A DNA stretch of 8,566 nt. Source: Acidimicrobiaceae bacterium. GTDB lineage: Bacteria; Actinomycetota; Acidimicrobiia; Acidimicrobiales; Ilumatobacteraceae. This document shows positions 1-7,546 of the stretch, piece after piece (the first letter of the stretch is position 1; each line of letters begins with the position of its first letter). Below the pieces are notes generated by a model. The model ran no database searches. It was not told where the DNA came from and was given only the letters and a program-made list of their open reading frames with translations. The DNA lies in contig CANKVI010000038.1 in NCBI GenBank assembly GCA_947487095.1, positions 1 to 8,566 of the forward strand, written 5' to 3'. Position numbers and translations under genes: made by a program.

Positions 1-930
1 GATCGTTCAACAAACCCAGATGCCGCAGTTCCGAATGCCAAAGCGATGATGGTCGGTGCGTGTTCGTATTCGACTGACGTACCGAACGAACCTTCGCAAA
101 TTAGTGCTCGCGTTGCGCGGTATGCATGGGCCGATTACTACGAAACACTTCGTGATGGTCTGGGTGTTGTTGCCGAAGCACTACAAACCGATGGTTGGAA
201 TGCTCAGGTGTTTGTGGATCACAATGCGCTCGTCGATCGTGAAGCCGCCTATCTCGCTGGTCTCGGTTGGTACGGCAAGAACGCAAACTTGCTCATCAGC
301 GGCGCAGGAAGCTTTTTTGTTTTGGGAAGCGTCGTGACCGATGCACCACTTGTGGTGAACGAGCGTCCTGTTGATGATGGATGCGGCGCATGTAAACGCT
401 GTTTAGATTCGTGCCCAACAAACGCAATTGTCGAACCAGGCGTAATTGATGCCGCAAAGTGTTTGGCATGGCTCGTGCAAAAGCCTGGCGTATTCAATCG
501 CGACTACCGAGTTGCGTTAGCCGATCGCGTATATGGCTGCGATTCGTGTCAGGACGTGTGCCCGCCAACTATTCGTTTGGGCATCACAACAAAACCAACC
601 GCAGTTCGTGCGTGGGTTCCCATCTTGCACATGCTGAACATGGATGACGCGCAACTTCTGGAGTCTGTTGGTCAGTGGTACATCGCAGACCGCAACCCCA
701 TGTGGGTGCGACGCAATTTGCTCATCGTGCTTGGAAATATTGGAAGTGCGGAAGATGAGGGAGTGCGCAATGCCATTCAACAGTTCTGCTCACATGCAGA
801 ACCAATGCTTCGAGCACATGCAATGTGGAGTGCCGCACGTCTCGGGCTGCATCAATTCATTCCTCAAACCGATGAAGATCCAGTAGTGGTGGAGGAGTTG
901 CGGAACTTGCCTGAAGTGCGGGTTGGCTAA
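1..930 (+). CDS. queG: Epoxyqueuosine reductase QueG, 5'-truncated by the window edge
   Basis: QueG reduces epoxyqueuosine to queuosine in tRNA, the last step of queuosine synthesis, using cobalamin and two [4Fe-4S] clusters. The frame is open from base 1, and the first 15 codons (DRSTNPDAAV...) match the usual region before the family's VxxxxxY stretch, so the true start lies upstream; the ATG at 46 is internal. Numbering from that ATG, the conserved segment FVDHNALVDREAA...GLGWYGKN holds Asp58, the likely catalytic acid. The ferredoxin-like cysteines are C113, C116, C119, C123-P, then C139, then C165, C168, C172-P: a full set of eight for two clusters. The C-terminal ~80 residues (MWVRRNLLIVLGNIG...) look like the HEAT-like repeats of the family. 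The stop at 928-930 lies 32 bases before the next gene. Seen: motifs and truncation. Known: the reaction. No key residue is missing in the visible part. Confidence 0.93.
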   Translation, partial: DRSTNPDAAVPNAKAMMVGACSYSTDVPNEPSQISARVARYAWADYYETLRDGLGVVAEALQTDGWNAQVFVDHNALVDREAAYLAGLGWYGKNANLLISGAGSFFVLGSVVTDAPLVVNERPVDDGCGACKRCLDSCPTNAIVEPGVIDAAKCLAWLVQKPGVFNRDYRVALADRVYGCDSCQDVCPPTIRLGITTKPTAVRAWVPILHMLNMDDAQLLESVGQWYIADRNPMWVRRNLLIVLGNIGSAEDEGVRNAIQQFCSHAEPMLRAHAMWSAARLGLHQFIPQTDEDPVVVEELRNLPEVRVG

Positions 931-962
931 CGCATCTGTCAGTATTGGTGCGAGCGCCTTCC

Positions 963-2084
963 ATGAAACATCTTCTCGTCACGAACGATTTCCCCCCAAA
1001 GGTTGGCGGAATTCAGAACCTCTTGTGGGAGTGGTGGCGTCGTTTACCGCCAGATTCGTTTGCTGTGCTTACGTCACCGCATAAAGACGCGGCGGAATTT
1101 GATGCGCAACAGCCGTACCTCATTCGGCGCACAAAGGAACCTGTGTTGTTGCCTCACCCGTGGATGATTCAACGGATTAATGAAATGGCAGAGGAGATTG
1201 GTGCCGACTTCGTAGTTCTCGACCCAGCGGTTCCGCTCGGCATCGTTGGCCCGTCGCTCAAGCTTCCGTACATGGTGGTGTTGCACGGCTCTGAAGTAAC
1301 AGTGCCAGGTCGTTTGCCAGGGTCAAAGCAAGTGCTTTCACGTGTGTTGCGTGGTGCGCAGCACATCATTGCTGCCGGCGGATATCCCGCTGCTGAAGCT
1401 CGTCAAGCCGGTGGCGAAAGTTTGCCAATCACCGTTGTTCCACCTGGAGTCGATACTCAGCGGTTTGCTCCAATTGCGGACGAGCAACGCAAAGCAACTC
1501 GTTCGAAGTTCGGTTTAGATGAAGATACCGAGCTCATTGTTGGAGTGAGCCGACTGGTTCCGCGCAAAGGTTTCGACACACTCATTCGTGCTGCAGCCGC
1601 GCTTGCACCAAGCAGGCCGAAGTTGCGTGTTGTCATTGGTGGCAAGGGTCGTGATACCGATCGGCTACAGAAACTCATCGAACAAACTCGCGCTCCAGTC
1701 ACATTGGCAGGAAGAGTGTCAAACGAAGACCTTCCGCTGTTGTATGCAAGTGCAGATCTTTCAGCAATGTTGTGTCGCACGCGGTGGGGTGGTTTGGAAC
1801 AAGAGGGTTTTGGAATTGTGTTTTCTGAAGCTGCCGCATGTGGCGTGCCACAAATTGCGGGTCAAAGCGGTGGCTCGGCGGAGGCGGTTGTCGATGAAGT
1901 AACCGGATTGGTAATTGACGAACCAAGCAATGTCGCAAAAGTTGCACGAGCAATCGATTCTTTGCTTAGTGACAAATCACGATTGCAATCAATGGGTATC
2001 GCTTCGCGTCAGCGGGCTCTTGCTGAATTTGATTACGACGTGCTGACTGCAAGACTTGCTGCTGTGTTGGGAGTTAAGGCATGA
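963..2084 (+). CDS. GT4 glycosyltransferase, PimB-like mannosyltransferase
   Basis: The 373-residue protein has the two-domain GT-B architecture of GT4 enzymes. The N-terminus VTNDFPPKVGGIQ (residues 6-18) carries the glycine loop for acceptor and donor phosphate, and HGSE is at 108-111. VGVSRLVPRKG (193-203) opens the nucleotide-sugar domain. The E-x7-E motif EGFGIVFSE lies at 281-289, followed by ACGVPQIAGQSGGSAEAV. The run RWGGLE..EGFGIVFSEAAACGVPQIAG strongly resembles actinobacterial PimB', which transfers mannose from GDP-mannose to phosphatidylinositol monomannoside at the inner membrane face. The acceptor is inferred, since other GT4 lipid mannosyltransferases share these motifs. ATG 963 is preferred over TTG 945 because the protein then begins at MKHLLVTNDFPP, the usual family N-terminus; no strong ribosome site is seen. 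The last codon overlaps the next start (ATGA), suggesting translational coupling. Confidence 0.85.
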   Translation: MKHLLVTNDFPPKVGGIQNLLWEWWRRLPPDSFAVLTSPHKDAAEFDAQQPYLIRRTKEPVLLPHPWMIQRINEMAEEIGADFVVLDPAVPLGIVGPSLKLPYMVVLHGSEVTVPGRLPGSKQVLSRVLRGAQHIIAAGGYPAAEARQAGGESLPITVVPPGVDTQRFAPIADEQRKATRSKFGLDEDTELIVGVSRLVPRKGFDTLIRAAAALAPSRPKLRVVIGGKGRDTDRLQKLIEQTRAPVTLAGRVSNEDLPLLYASADLSAMLCRTRWGGLEQEGFGIVFSEAAACGVPQIAGQSGGSAEAVVDEVTGLVIDEPSNVAKVARAIDSLLSDKSRLQSMGIASRQRALAEFDYDVLTARLAAVLGVKA

Positions 2085-2563
2085 AGATCGTAAAACTGAA
2101 CGTGGTCCTCACATCTGTTTTCGTTCTCTTCACCGTTCTTGCGGTAGTGGTGTTCAACGCGCCGTTGCGCAGGATGGTGGCAATAGTCGATCTGTTGCTG
2201 TTCGCAGTTGGTGTCGCCACATTCATTTGGGGTTACTTCTCGGCTGTTCAGCGCAGTCGTAGTGATGAAATTTCGGTTGCCGCGCTGTTTCTTTTGATTG
2301 ACGGTGCTGCGACGAAGTCGGTTATGCGGATCATGAATGCGGCGCTCGCAATTCAGGTCATTGTTGGGCTCGGTGGCGCGATTATCCGCAGGTCCACGGA
2401 CGGGGTTTCTGGAAGCACCTTGGCTTTCGGTGTGTTGGTGCCGTTGCTCGGGCTTGGCCTTAATGGACTCTGGGCCAGTAAGTACGGAACATTTGGGCAG
2501 CGAATTCTCGGCGAGGTTTCTGCGCCAGAGGGTGAAATCGGCAAAGATGGTGCTCATGGTTGA
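2081..2563 (+). CDS. Conserved hypothetical four-helix membrane protein
   Basis: I do not assign a function to this 160-residue protein. Hydrophobic stretches at about residues 7-26, 33-55, 85-102 and 112-132 suggest four membrane helices. A charged loop between helices 2 and 3 contains the segment SRSDEISVAALFLL, which resembles a conserved patch I associate with small actinobacterial membrane proteins (from memory). Arginines at R30-R31 and R103-R104 flank helices and fit the positive-inside rule. The C-terminal ~25 residues are polar (EVSAPEGEIGKDG). The start is fixed by the ATGA overlap with the mannosyltransferase stop, and the 3' end overlaps the start of the SRPBCC gene. Its place between a lipid mannosyltransferase and a lipid-binding-fold protein suggests an envelope-related job, but that is inference only. 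Confidence 0.8.
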   Translation: MKIVKLNVVLTSVFVLFTVLAVVVFNAPLRRMVAIVDLLLFAVGVATFIWGYFSAVQRSRSDEISVAALFLLIDGAATKSVMRIMNAALAIQVIVGLGGAIIRRSTDGVSGSTLAFGVLVPLLGLGLNGLWASKYGTFGQRILGEVSAPEGEIGKDGAHG

Positions 2564-2987
2564 TTCTGGGTCGGACACAGTATTCATTGCGGCAACAGCA
2601 GAACGATGCTTCGACGTTGCAAGCAATTTTGAGCAATACCCAGAGTGGGCCAAAGACGTAAAAGAAGCGACCGTGCTCACTCGCGATGCACAAGGTCGAC
2701 CGCACAGGGTTGAGTACCGCGCATCAGCGCTTGGCAGAAGCACTCACTACACATTGGAGTACGACTACTCGAAGGCGCCACATGCGTTGTCGTGGCATTT
2801 GGTAGACGGTGACATCATGCGTTCATTGCGTGGTGCATATTTGTTTAACGCAGACGGAACTGGTACGCGAGTTGCATACGACCTTGCTGTCGAGTTGGTT
2901 ATTCCACTTCCAGGGTTTGTGAAGCGTCGCGCAGAAATGCGTATTCTCAGCACGCTGAAAGAACTGAAGACCCGTTCCGAATCGTGA
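2547..2987 (+). CDS. SRPBCC (START-like, polyketide cyclase/dehydrase) family protein
   Basis: This protein of about 146 residues has the helix-grip SRPBCC pattern: a first strand (DTVFIAATAERCFDV), the signature SNFEQYPEWAKDVKEATVL, strands with RVEYRASALGRSTHYTLEYDY, then LSWHLVDGDIMRSLRGAYLFNADGTGTRV, and a C-terminal helix after LPGFVKRRAEMRILSTLKELK. Members have a deep hydrophobic pocket for lipids or polyketides; most actinobacterial members, including the one near pimB' in mycobacteria (TB16.3, recalled from memory), have no proven ligand. ATG 2547 and ATG 2556 are both possible. AGAGGG at 2527-2532 lies a little far upstream of 2547, and the second ATG would remove only three residues. 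The gene overlaps the membrane-protein gene upstream by 17 bases (or 8), and its TGA overlaps the GTG of the ROK gene, so it is probably translated in a coupled series. Confidence 0.87.
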   Translation: MVLMVDSGSDTVFIAATAERCFDVASNFEQYPEWAKDVKEATVLTRDAQGRPHRVEYRASALGRSTHYTLEYDYSKAPHALSWHLVDGDIMRSLRGAYLFNADGTGTRVAYDLAVELVIPLPGFVKRRAEMRILSTLKELKTRSES

Positions 2988-3847
2988 ATCCTGCCGCAGG
3001 CATCGATGTTGGTGGTACCAAATGTCTTGGCGTAGTCATCGATGAGCAAGGAAATGTTGTTCGCGAAGTTCGCAAGCCAACTCCAACAGCCGATTATCTC
3101 GTAGAAACTCTTGCCTCAATAGTCCGCGAATTAGGCGAACACGCAACGGTTGGGCTTGGTGTTCCCGGCTTGATTTCGCGAGACGGAGTGATTCGTTCTT
3201 CGCCAAACATGAATACCGCAATTGAGTTTCCCGTCCGCGAACAACTTGCTCGCGCATTGGGCGAACCGGTGTGGTGCGACAACGATGCAACGTGTGCAGC
3301 ACTTGCCGAATGGCAGCGCGGTGCTGGTGTTGGTTCGCGCGATATGTGGATGGTCACGTTGGGAACAGGAATTGGTGGCGGACTTGTTTCGGGTGGCGCG
3401 TTGCAACACGGTGCACATGGTCATGCAGGCGAAGTTGGGCACATGGTCGTGCAGGCAGACGGCGATGCGTGTCCGTGTGGTCAACGTGGATGTTGGGAGC
3501 GATATGCATCTGGCGCCGGGCTCTCGCAGCTCGCTGGAGGAATTGCAGGCGAAGAAGTGATCGATCGTGCCAGACGCGGTGACGCGGCCTCTCTCGAAGT
3601 GCTCGAAAAATACAGCACATGGGTGGCTCTCGGGCTTGCCAACATCGCCAACATGTCAGACCCCGACACCATTGTCATTGGTGGGGGCGTCATGGAGAAT
3701 GTGGACATTCTGTTGCCGCGCATTAAGGACCGCTTTGCCACCATGCTGTACGCCCCAAGCCATAGGGTTCACCCCGTGCTGAAATCGGCACAGTTGGGCG
3801 AGCGAGCCGGTGCAATTGGTGCCGCTTTACTGCATCTTCACGACTAG
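2984..3847 (+). CDS. ROK family glucokinase / sugar kinase
   Basis: ROK kinases phosphorylate glucose or related sugars, using ATP or in some actinobacteria polyphosphate. The 287-residue product begins with the phosphate-binding loop GIDVGGTK (residues 6-13). The sugar-binding and catalytic segment WCDNDATCAA contains the likely catalytic base Asp101. LGTGIGGGLVSGG (126-138) is the second phosphate loop. The zinc site is complete: GEVGH with His153, then C163-P-C165-GQRG-C170-WE. IGGGVMEN near the C-terminus is the adenosine motif. Length is slightly below the usual 300-320. The GTG start is chosen because GTGA overlaps the SRPBCC stop and the protein then begins just before GIDVGGT. The arrangement beside an SRPBCC gene recalls the glkA region of Streptomyces (from memory). 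Glucokinase is the likeliest role; N-acetylmannosamine or fructose kinase activity cannot be excluded from motifs. Confidence 0.9.
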   Translation: MNPAAGIDVGGTKCLGVVIDEQGNVVREVRKPTPTADYLVETLASIVRELGEHATVGLGVPGLISRDGVIRSSPNMNTAIEFPVREQLARALGEPVWCDNDATCAALAEWQRGAGVGSRDMWMVTLGTGIGGGLVSGGALQHGAHGHAGEVGHMVVQADGDACPCGQRGCWERYASGAGLSQLAGGIAGEEVIDRARRGDAASLEVLEKYSTWVALGLANIANMSDPDTIVIGGGVMENVDILLPRIKDRFATMLYAPSHRVHPVLKSAQLGERAGAIGAALLHLHD

Positions 3848-3856
3848 TTTGTCTCT

Positions 3857-5059
3857 GTGGAATTTCGACGCATCACCAATTTGCCCCCGTACGTCTTCAC
3901 GATCATCAACAATCTGAAGATCCAGGCGCGTCACGAAGGTGCAGACGTCGTCGACTTGGGTTTCGGTAACCCAGACATTCCTTCTCCGCAAATTGCGGTC
4001 GAAAAGTTGATTGAAGCCGCACAGAACTCTAAGAACCACCGTTATTCACTCTCGCGTGGCTTGCCAAAACTTCGCGAAGCCGTAGCCGACATGTACATGC
4101 GTAACTGGGGAGTGAAGCTCAATCCAGAGACGCAAATTACCAACACCATCGGTTCAAAAGAAGGTTTCAGTCACCTCATGTGGGTGTTGCTTGATCGCGG
4201 CGATGCCGCAATTGTTCCTAGCCCGAGTTATCCAATTCATATTTACGGACCAATTTTCGCTGGGGCCGACGTTCGTCAAGTGCCAATGCAAAGTCAGCAA
4301 GTAATTGACGACCAGCAATACTCCGATGAGTTCTTTGCCAACCTCACCGAGGCGTACAAGAACGGTTGGCCTCGCCCGCGAGTGCTGGTGGTGTCGTTCC
4401 CACACAACCCGACTGGCGCAACTGTCGATCTTCCATTCATGCAACGCGTTGTCGACTTCTGTCGCGAGCGCGACATGATCGTGGTGCACGACTTCGCCTA
4501 TGCCGACGTTGGCTTCGATGGTTATAAGCCACCATCAATCCTGCAAGCTGAAGGCGCTATGGAGTGCGCAGTTGAGTTGTACTCCATGACGAAAAGTTTT
4601 TCTATGGCCGGATGGCGTGTTGCGTTTATGGCGGGCAACGAACAAGTTGTTGGTGCGCTCATGAAGTTGAAGAGCTACCTCGACTACGGAACATTCCAGC
4701 CAGTGCAGATCGCTGCAACGGTTACGTTGAACGAGGCGCAGGATTTCCCACAGGAAGTTTCAAACATTTACGAGAGCCGTCGCAATGCACTCATTGACGG
4801 GCTCGACAGAATTGGATGGCACATTCCAAAGTCGCGCGGTTCCATGTTTGTGTGGGCGCCAATTCCCGAAGCGTATAGCGACATGGATTCAGTTGAGTTC
4901 TGCAGCCACTTAGTTCGCGATTGCAACGTTGCGCTTTCACCGGGCGCAGGTTTTGGTCCGGGTGGAGAAGGGTACGCTCGCTTTGCGCTTATTGAAAACG
5001 AGCAGCGCATTGCGCAAGCAGTGCGCAATCTAAAAGCCGGGCTTACGCGCCTTCAGTAA
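3857..5059 (+). CDS. alaC: AlaC-type class I/II aminotransferase (glutamate-pyruvate transaminase)
   Basis: This PLP enzyme probably makes alanine from pyruvate and glutamate. The 400-residue length and many segments match E. coli AlaC as I recall it: RITNLPPYVF at the N-terminus, LGFGNPDIPSP (35-44), IGSKEGFSHLMW (99-110), VPSPSYPIHIYG (120-131), FPHNPTG (181-187) with Asn184, VVHDFAYADVGFDG with Asp212 and Tyr215, the Schiff-base lysine K246 in SMTKSFSMAGWR, KSYLDYGTFQPVQ (272-284), and R375 in ARFALIEN, which binds the substrate carboxylate. GTG 3857 is taken as start because it lies 9 bases after the ROK stop and places RxxRLPPYVF-like sequence at the expected distance; no clear ribosome site is visible. 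LL-diaminopimelate aminotransferase is a related alternative, but the overall match is better to AlaC. Confidence 0.9.
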   Translation: MEFRRITNLPPYVFTIINNLKIQARHEGADVVDLGFGNPDIPSPQIAVEKLIEAAQNSKNHRYSLSRGLPKLREAVADMYMRNWGVKLNPETQITNTIGSKEGFSHLMWVLLDRGDAAIVPSPSYPIHIYGPIFAGADVRQVPMQSQQVIDDQQYSDEFFANLTEAYKNGWPRPRVLVVSFPHNPTGATVDLPFMQRVVDFCRERDMIVVHDFAYADVGFDGYKPPSILQAEGAMECAVELYSMTKSFSMAGWRVAFMAGNEQVVGALMKLKSYLDYGTFQPVQIAATVTLNEAQDFPQEVSNIYESRRNALIDGLDRIGWHIPKSRGSMFVWAPIPEAYSDMDSVEFCSHLVRDCNVALSPGAGFGPGGEGYARFALIENEQRIAQAVRNLKAGLTRLQ

Positions 5060-5065
5060 GAAAGG
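5059..5065 (+). promoter_or_regulatory. Ribosome binding site of the MBL-fold gene
   Basis: AGAAAGG lies 9 bases before ATG 5075 and overlaps the last base of the aminotransferase stop codon. It supports that start and is one of the few recognisable Shine-Dalgarno-like sites on the left arm. Confidence 0.55.
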
Positions 5066-5074
5066 TTTCTCATC

Positions 5075-6031
5075 ATGAACACCAACTATTCGCTCGGTCT
5101 TCATGAAATTGGAAACAATTGTTACGCGTACTTACAACCCGATGGTGGTTGGGGGTACAGCAATGCAGGTCTCATTGTTGGCGAAGGCTCATCGCTTCTG
5201 GTTGACACATTGTTCGACCTAAAACTCACCGCCTCAATGCTCGACTCCATGAAGGGCGCTACACAGTCTGCGCCAATTGCCACCGTGGTGAACACTCATG
5301 CCAATGGCGACCACTGCTACGGAAATGAATTGGTAGTCGGTGCAGAAATAGTTGCGTCTGCAGCCACAGCGCATGAAATGACCGAAGTTCCACCAGCAAT
5401 GTTGGCGGCACTGAACAAAGCACCGGGGGAAGTGGGTGATCTGTTCAGATCATTCTTTGGTGATTTCGAATTCGAAGGAATTGAAATGACGATGCCAACG
5501 CAAACATTTACTGGTCGACTTACGGTGAATGCTGGTGGTCGCGACGTAGAACTCATTGAAGTGGGGCCAGCGCACACTGCGGGAGACACCATTGCCTATG
5601 TTCCCCATGCCCGCACGGTGTACACGGGAGACATTTTGTTTATTGGTGGAGCCCCAATCGTGTGGGCAGGCCCGCTCGAAAACTGGATAGCAGCATGTGA
5701 TCTCATCAATTCGCTTGATGTTGAAACTGTGGTGCCTGGCCACGGTCCACTTACCGATAAGGCAGGGGTTTCACGCGTTCGCGAATACTTGGCTTACGTG
5801 TTGCGCGAGGCGAGCCATCGTCAAGCGCAAGGCATGGACGCCTTCGATGCTGCGCGAGAAATATGTGCCGACATTCTCGGCGACCCGAAGAAATCCTTTG
5901 CAACGTGGAAGGAGTTTGGTCGCATCAGCGTAAACGTCGACACGGTGTACCGAAGCAAAGACGCTTCGCATAAGAGCCCGAATGTTGTGGAGCAATTCAA
6001 GCGAATGGCGCAATTAGAAAACCAGCACTAA
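5075..6031 (+). CDS. Metallo-beta-lactamase fold hydrolase with HxNxDH metal motif
   Basis: The 318-residue protein has the MBL fold: LLVDTLFD (41-48) with the usual Asp, the metal motif NTHANGDHCYGN (73-84), GPAHTAGDT with His167, YTGDILF with Asp186, and PGHGPL with His223. In the first motif the second histidine of canonical HxHxDH is replaced by Asn77 (H75-A-N77-G-D79-H80). I recall NTHxNGDHxxGN from a whole subgroup of MBL proteins, so it is probably a family trait, though one zinc site may be altered. The C-terminal ~90 residues are helical and may form the substrate lid. The substrate is unknown; thioester, lactone or phosphate-ester hydrolysis are all possible for the fold. It follows the aminotransferase by 15 bases and is probably co-transcribed. 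No signal peptide is evident, so the protein is likely cytoplasmic. Confidence 0.85.
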   Translation: MNTNYSLGLHEIGNNCYAYLQPDGGWGYSNAGLIVGEGSSLLVDTLFDLKLTASMLDSMKGATQSAPIATVVNTHANGDHCYGNELVVGAEIVASAATAHEMTEVPPAMLAALNKAPGEVGDLFRSFFGDFEFEGIEMTMPTQTFTGRLTVNAGGRDVELIEVGPAHTAGDTIAYVPHARTVYTGDILFIGGAPIVWAGPLENWIAACDLINSLDVETVVPGHGPLTDKAGVSRVREYLAYVLREASHRQAQGMDAFDAAREICADILGDPKKSFATWKEFGRISVNVDTVYRSKDASHKSPNVVEQFKRMAQLENQH

Positions 6032-6750
6032 GCCTGTTTCTGTTTGACAACTTCTCGTCGTACTAGCGCAATCCATCCGCCTACGGCGCAAAGTGAAAAG
6101 AACAACCATTGCACGGTGTAACTCAAATGTGGACCGTTGCTGAAATCTGGGTCGACAATGGTGGAAAGTGCTGGTGCTTCAGCAGGTGTGCTTTTTAGTA
6201 GCTGCACATACACCGGCACCAAATCGCCGTCGATCTGTTGCTGCAGTCGGTCAATATCAATTCGTTGCACTTCGATAAGTTCGCCGGTTGCCGGGTCGGA
6301 CACTGCGCCGGTTCGTCGTTCGCTTGAGGCTCGAACTCGACCGAGTAATGACACTTCTCCAGTCGGTGCAGGTGGGAACTCGTTTGCTAAAGGAAGGAAG
6401 CCCCGGTTGACCAGAATTACGGTGCCGTCATTGAGGAGCATGGGAGTAATTGCGTCATAACCAGCCATGCCATTTTGGGAAACGTTGACCAGACTGATGT
6501 CTTCGCCCTGTAAATATGTGCCACTTAGGGCAGTAGGCATCCATTCAATGTCTTCTGGTTTGGAGTCTTGTAACAGCTCGTCAAGTGGTTGGATCGGGGC
6601 ATCAAAACGCTGCACAAGTGTTGCGTTGAATTCTTTGCGTTCATTGTGACGATTGAGTTGCCACATCCCCAGGTTCACCATCACCACGACAAGTGCAATC
6701 ACCAAGAGGTGAGTGGCAATCCACTTGGGTCGAACAAGAAACTTGTACAT
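6028..6750 (-). CDS. SURF1 family cytochrome c oxidase assembly protein
   Basis: SURF1 (Shy1) proteins help insert heme a into subunit I of the aa3-type cytochrome oxidase in the membrane. The 240-residue product has the expected two-helix layout: helix 1 at about residues 11-27 running into LGMWQLNRHNERK (27-39, the LGxWQxxR motif), a large extracytoplasmic domain, the NRGFLP motif (115-120), and SNGPHLSYTVQWLFFSL leading into helix 2 (about 212-230), ended by RR. The segments W-PTALSGTY and VNVSQNGMAGYDAITPM also fit the family. The ATG at 6750 lies 22 bases after the SET gene stop, so the two probably share a transcript, although no Shine-Dalgarno site is clear. Its TAG overlaps the stop of the convergent MBL gene. 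No oxidase subunit genes are in this window, so it is an isolated assembly factor here. Confidence 0.92.
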   Translation of the reverse strand: MYKFLVRPKWIATHLLVIALVVVMVNLGMWQLNRHNERKEFNATLVQRFDAPIQPLDELLQDSKPEDIEWMPTALSGTYLQGEDISLVNVSQNGMAGYDAITPMLLNDGTVILVNRGFLPLANEFPPAPTGEVSLLGRVRASSERRTGAVSDPATGELIEVQRIDIDRLQQQIDGDLVPVYVQLLKSTPAEAPALSTIVDPDFSNGPHLSYTVQWLFFSLCAVGGWIALVRREVVKQKQA

Positions 6751-6772
6751 AACGATGCAAACTTACACGCGG

Positions 6773-7546
6773 CTACAGGCCAGCGCCGCGAGTTTCATTC
6801 AAGGTTTTCGCTAAGTTGTCGAGTGCGTCGGTGTTTAGTGAGAGCAGTTTGATGATTTCGTCGGGTTGCTTCGCCGCTAGTTCAATCAGCGTTGCCCATA
6901 TTGCGTGTGGCATGCCGAAACATTTCCTCAACGCATTGCGTAGTGCAATCACTGGCTGCGTGTCGTATGTCGCGAGCATTTCCTCAACATCTCGTTTAGT
7001 GAGCAGTGATCGATATCGCTCGGCTTGGATTTGCCGCTGAATATAAGGCGAGAAGAAACCTTTGTATCTGTAACGCAATGTGTCTAACCGCCAGTCGTCT
7101 GCGCGCACACGACCTCTGCATAGCGATGTTCCACAATTGCAGTCAAACTCGTCGTAGCTGCTTGCATCGCTCATGGCGTAATCAAATGTCAGTTCTTCAC
7201 CAATCGCAATATTGCGCATCGCCACAATGGTGGTGGCGTTGCGCATGCCGCAGTTGGGTTCGCATGAATGATTTATCGAATCGCCTGGCTCGCGTGTTGG
7301 CGGACCAAGGAAAATGAGATTCGTATCAACTTGAATAGATCGACTGCGTCGTTCGGCGTCGTACTCTGCGAATGCAGAATGAGTCAGCGCTGTACCGCCA
7401 AATGTGGCCACCGATGTGCCGGCAGGAATTACGTCAATTGCACGACTGCCAAATCCATGCGGTGGTGTACCAAATGGAACGGCTAGGGGAGTCAGAAAGT
7501 TCTGCACAGTGATCACCGAAAATAACGAGGTTGAGGCGCGAGACAT
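6773..7546 (-). CDS. SET-domain protein-lysine methyltransferase-like protein with post-SET zinc motif
   Basis: SET proteins transfer methyl from SAM to lysine side chains. All hallmark motifs are present in this 257-residue protein: the glycine loop HGFGSRAID (30-38) for SAM; GDSINHSCEPNCGM (88-101) with Asn92-His93 contacting SAM; GEELTFDYAMSD (116-127) with the catalytic Tyr123; and a post-SET module DCNCGTSLCRG (135-145). By analogy with Dim-5, Cys95 with C136, C138 and C143 would bind a structural zinc. The SET part ends near residue 150. The remaining ~105 residues are charged and helical (RYRYKGFFSPYIQRQIQAERYR...) and I do not recognise them; they may choose the substrate. ATG 7546 is the only nearby start, with AGAGG 10 bases upstream (7557-7561 on the complement). 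The target is unknown; ribosomal or nucleoid proteins are possibilities. The gene leads a probable SET-SURF1 pair, divergent from metX. Confidence 0.9.
   Translation of the reverse strand: MSRASTSLFSVITVQNFLTPLAVPFGTPPHGFGSRAIDVIPAGTSVATFGGTALTHSAFAEYDAERRSRSIQVDTNLIFLGPPTREPGDSINHSCEPNCGMRNATTIVAMRNIAIGEELTFDYAMSDASSYDEFDCNCGTSLCRGRVRADDWRLDTLRYRYKGFFSPYIQRQIQAERYRSLLTKRDVEEMLATYDTQPVIALRNALRKCFGMPHAIWATLIELAAKQPDEIIKLLSLNTDALDNLAKTLNETRGAGL

Noticed and set aside
46..48. ATG 46 as the true start of queG
   Set aside because: The frame is open to base 1 and the upstream codons match conserved QueG sequence, so the gene begins outside the window.
945..962. TTG start for the mannosyltransferase
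   Set aside because: The extra six residues (MVRAPS) are not part of the family N-terminus, whereas ATG 963 gives MKHLLVTNDFPP directly.
2033..2743. Long minus-strand open frame (236 codons) opposite the membrane-protein and SRPBCC genes
   Set aside because: Its translation is rich in Arg, His, Asn and Thr with no domain pattern, and it is antisense to two genes with clear features and overlapping starts; it is a codon-bias shadow.
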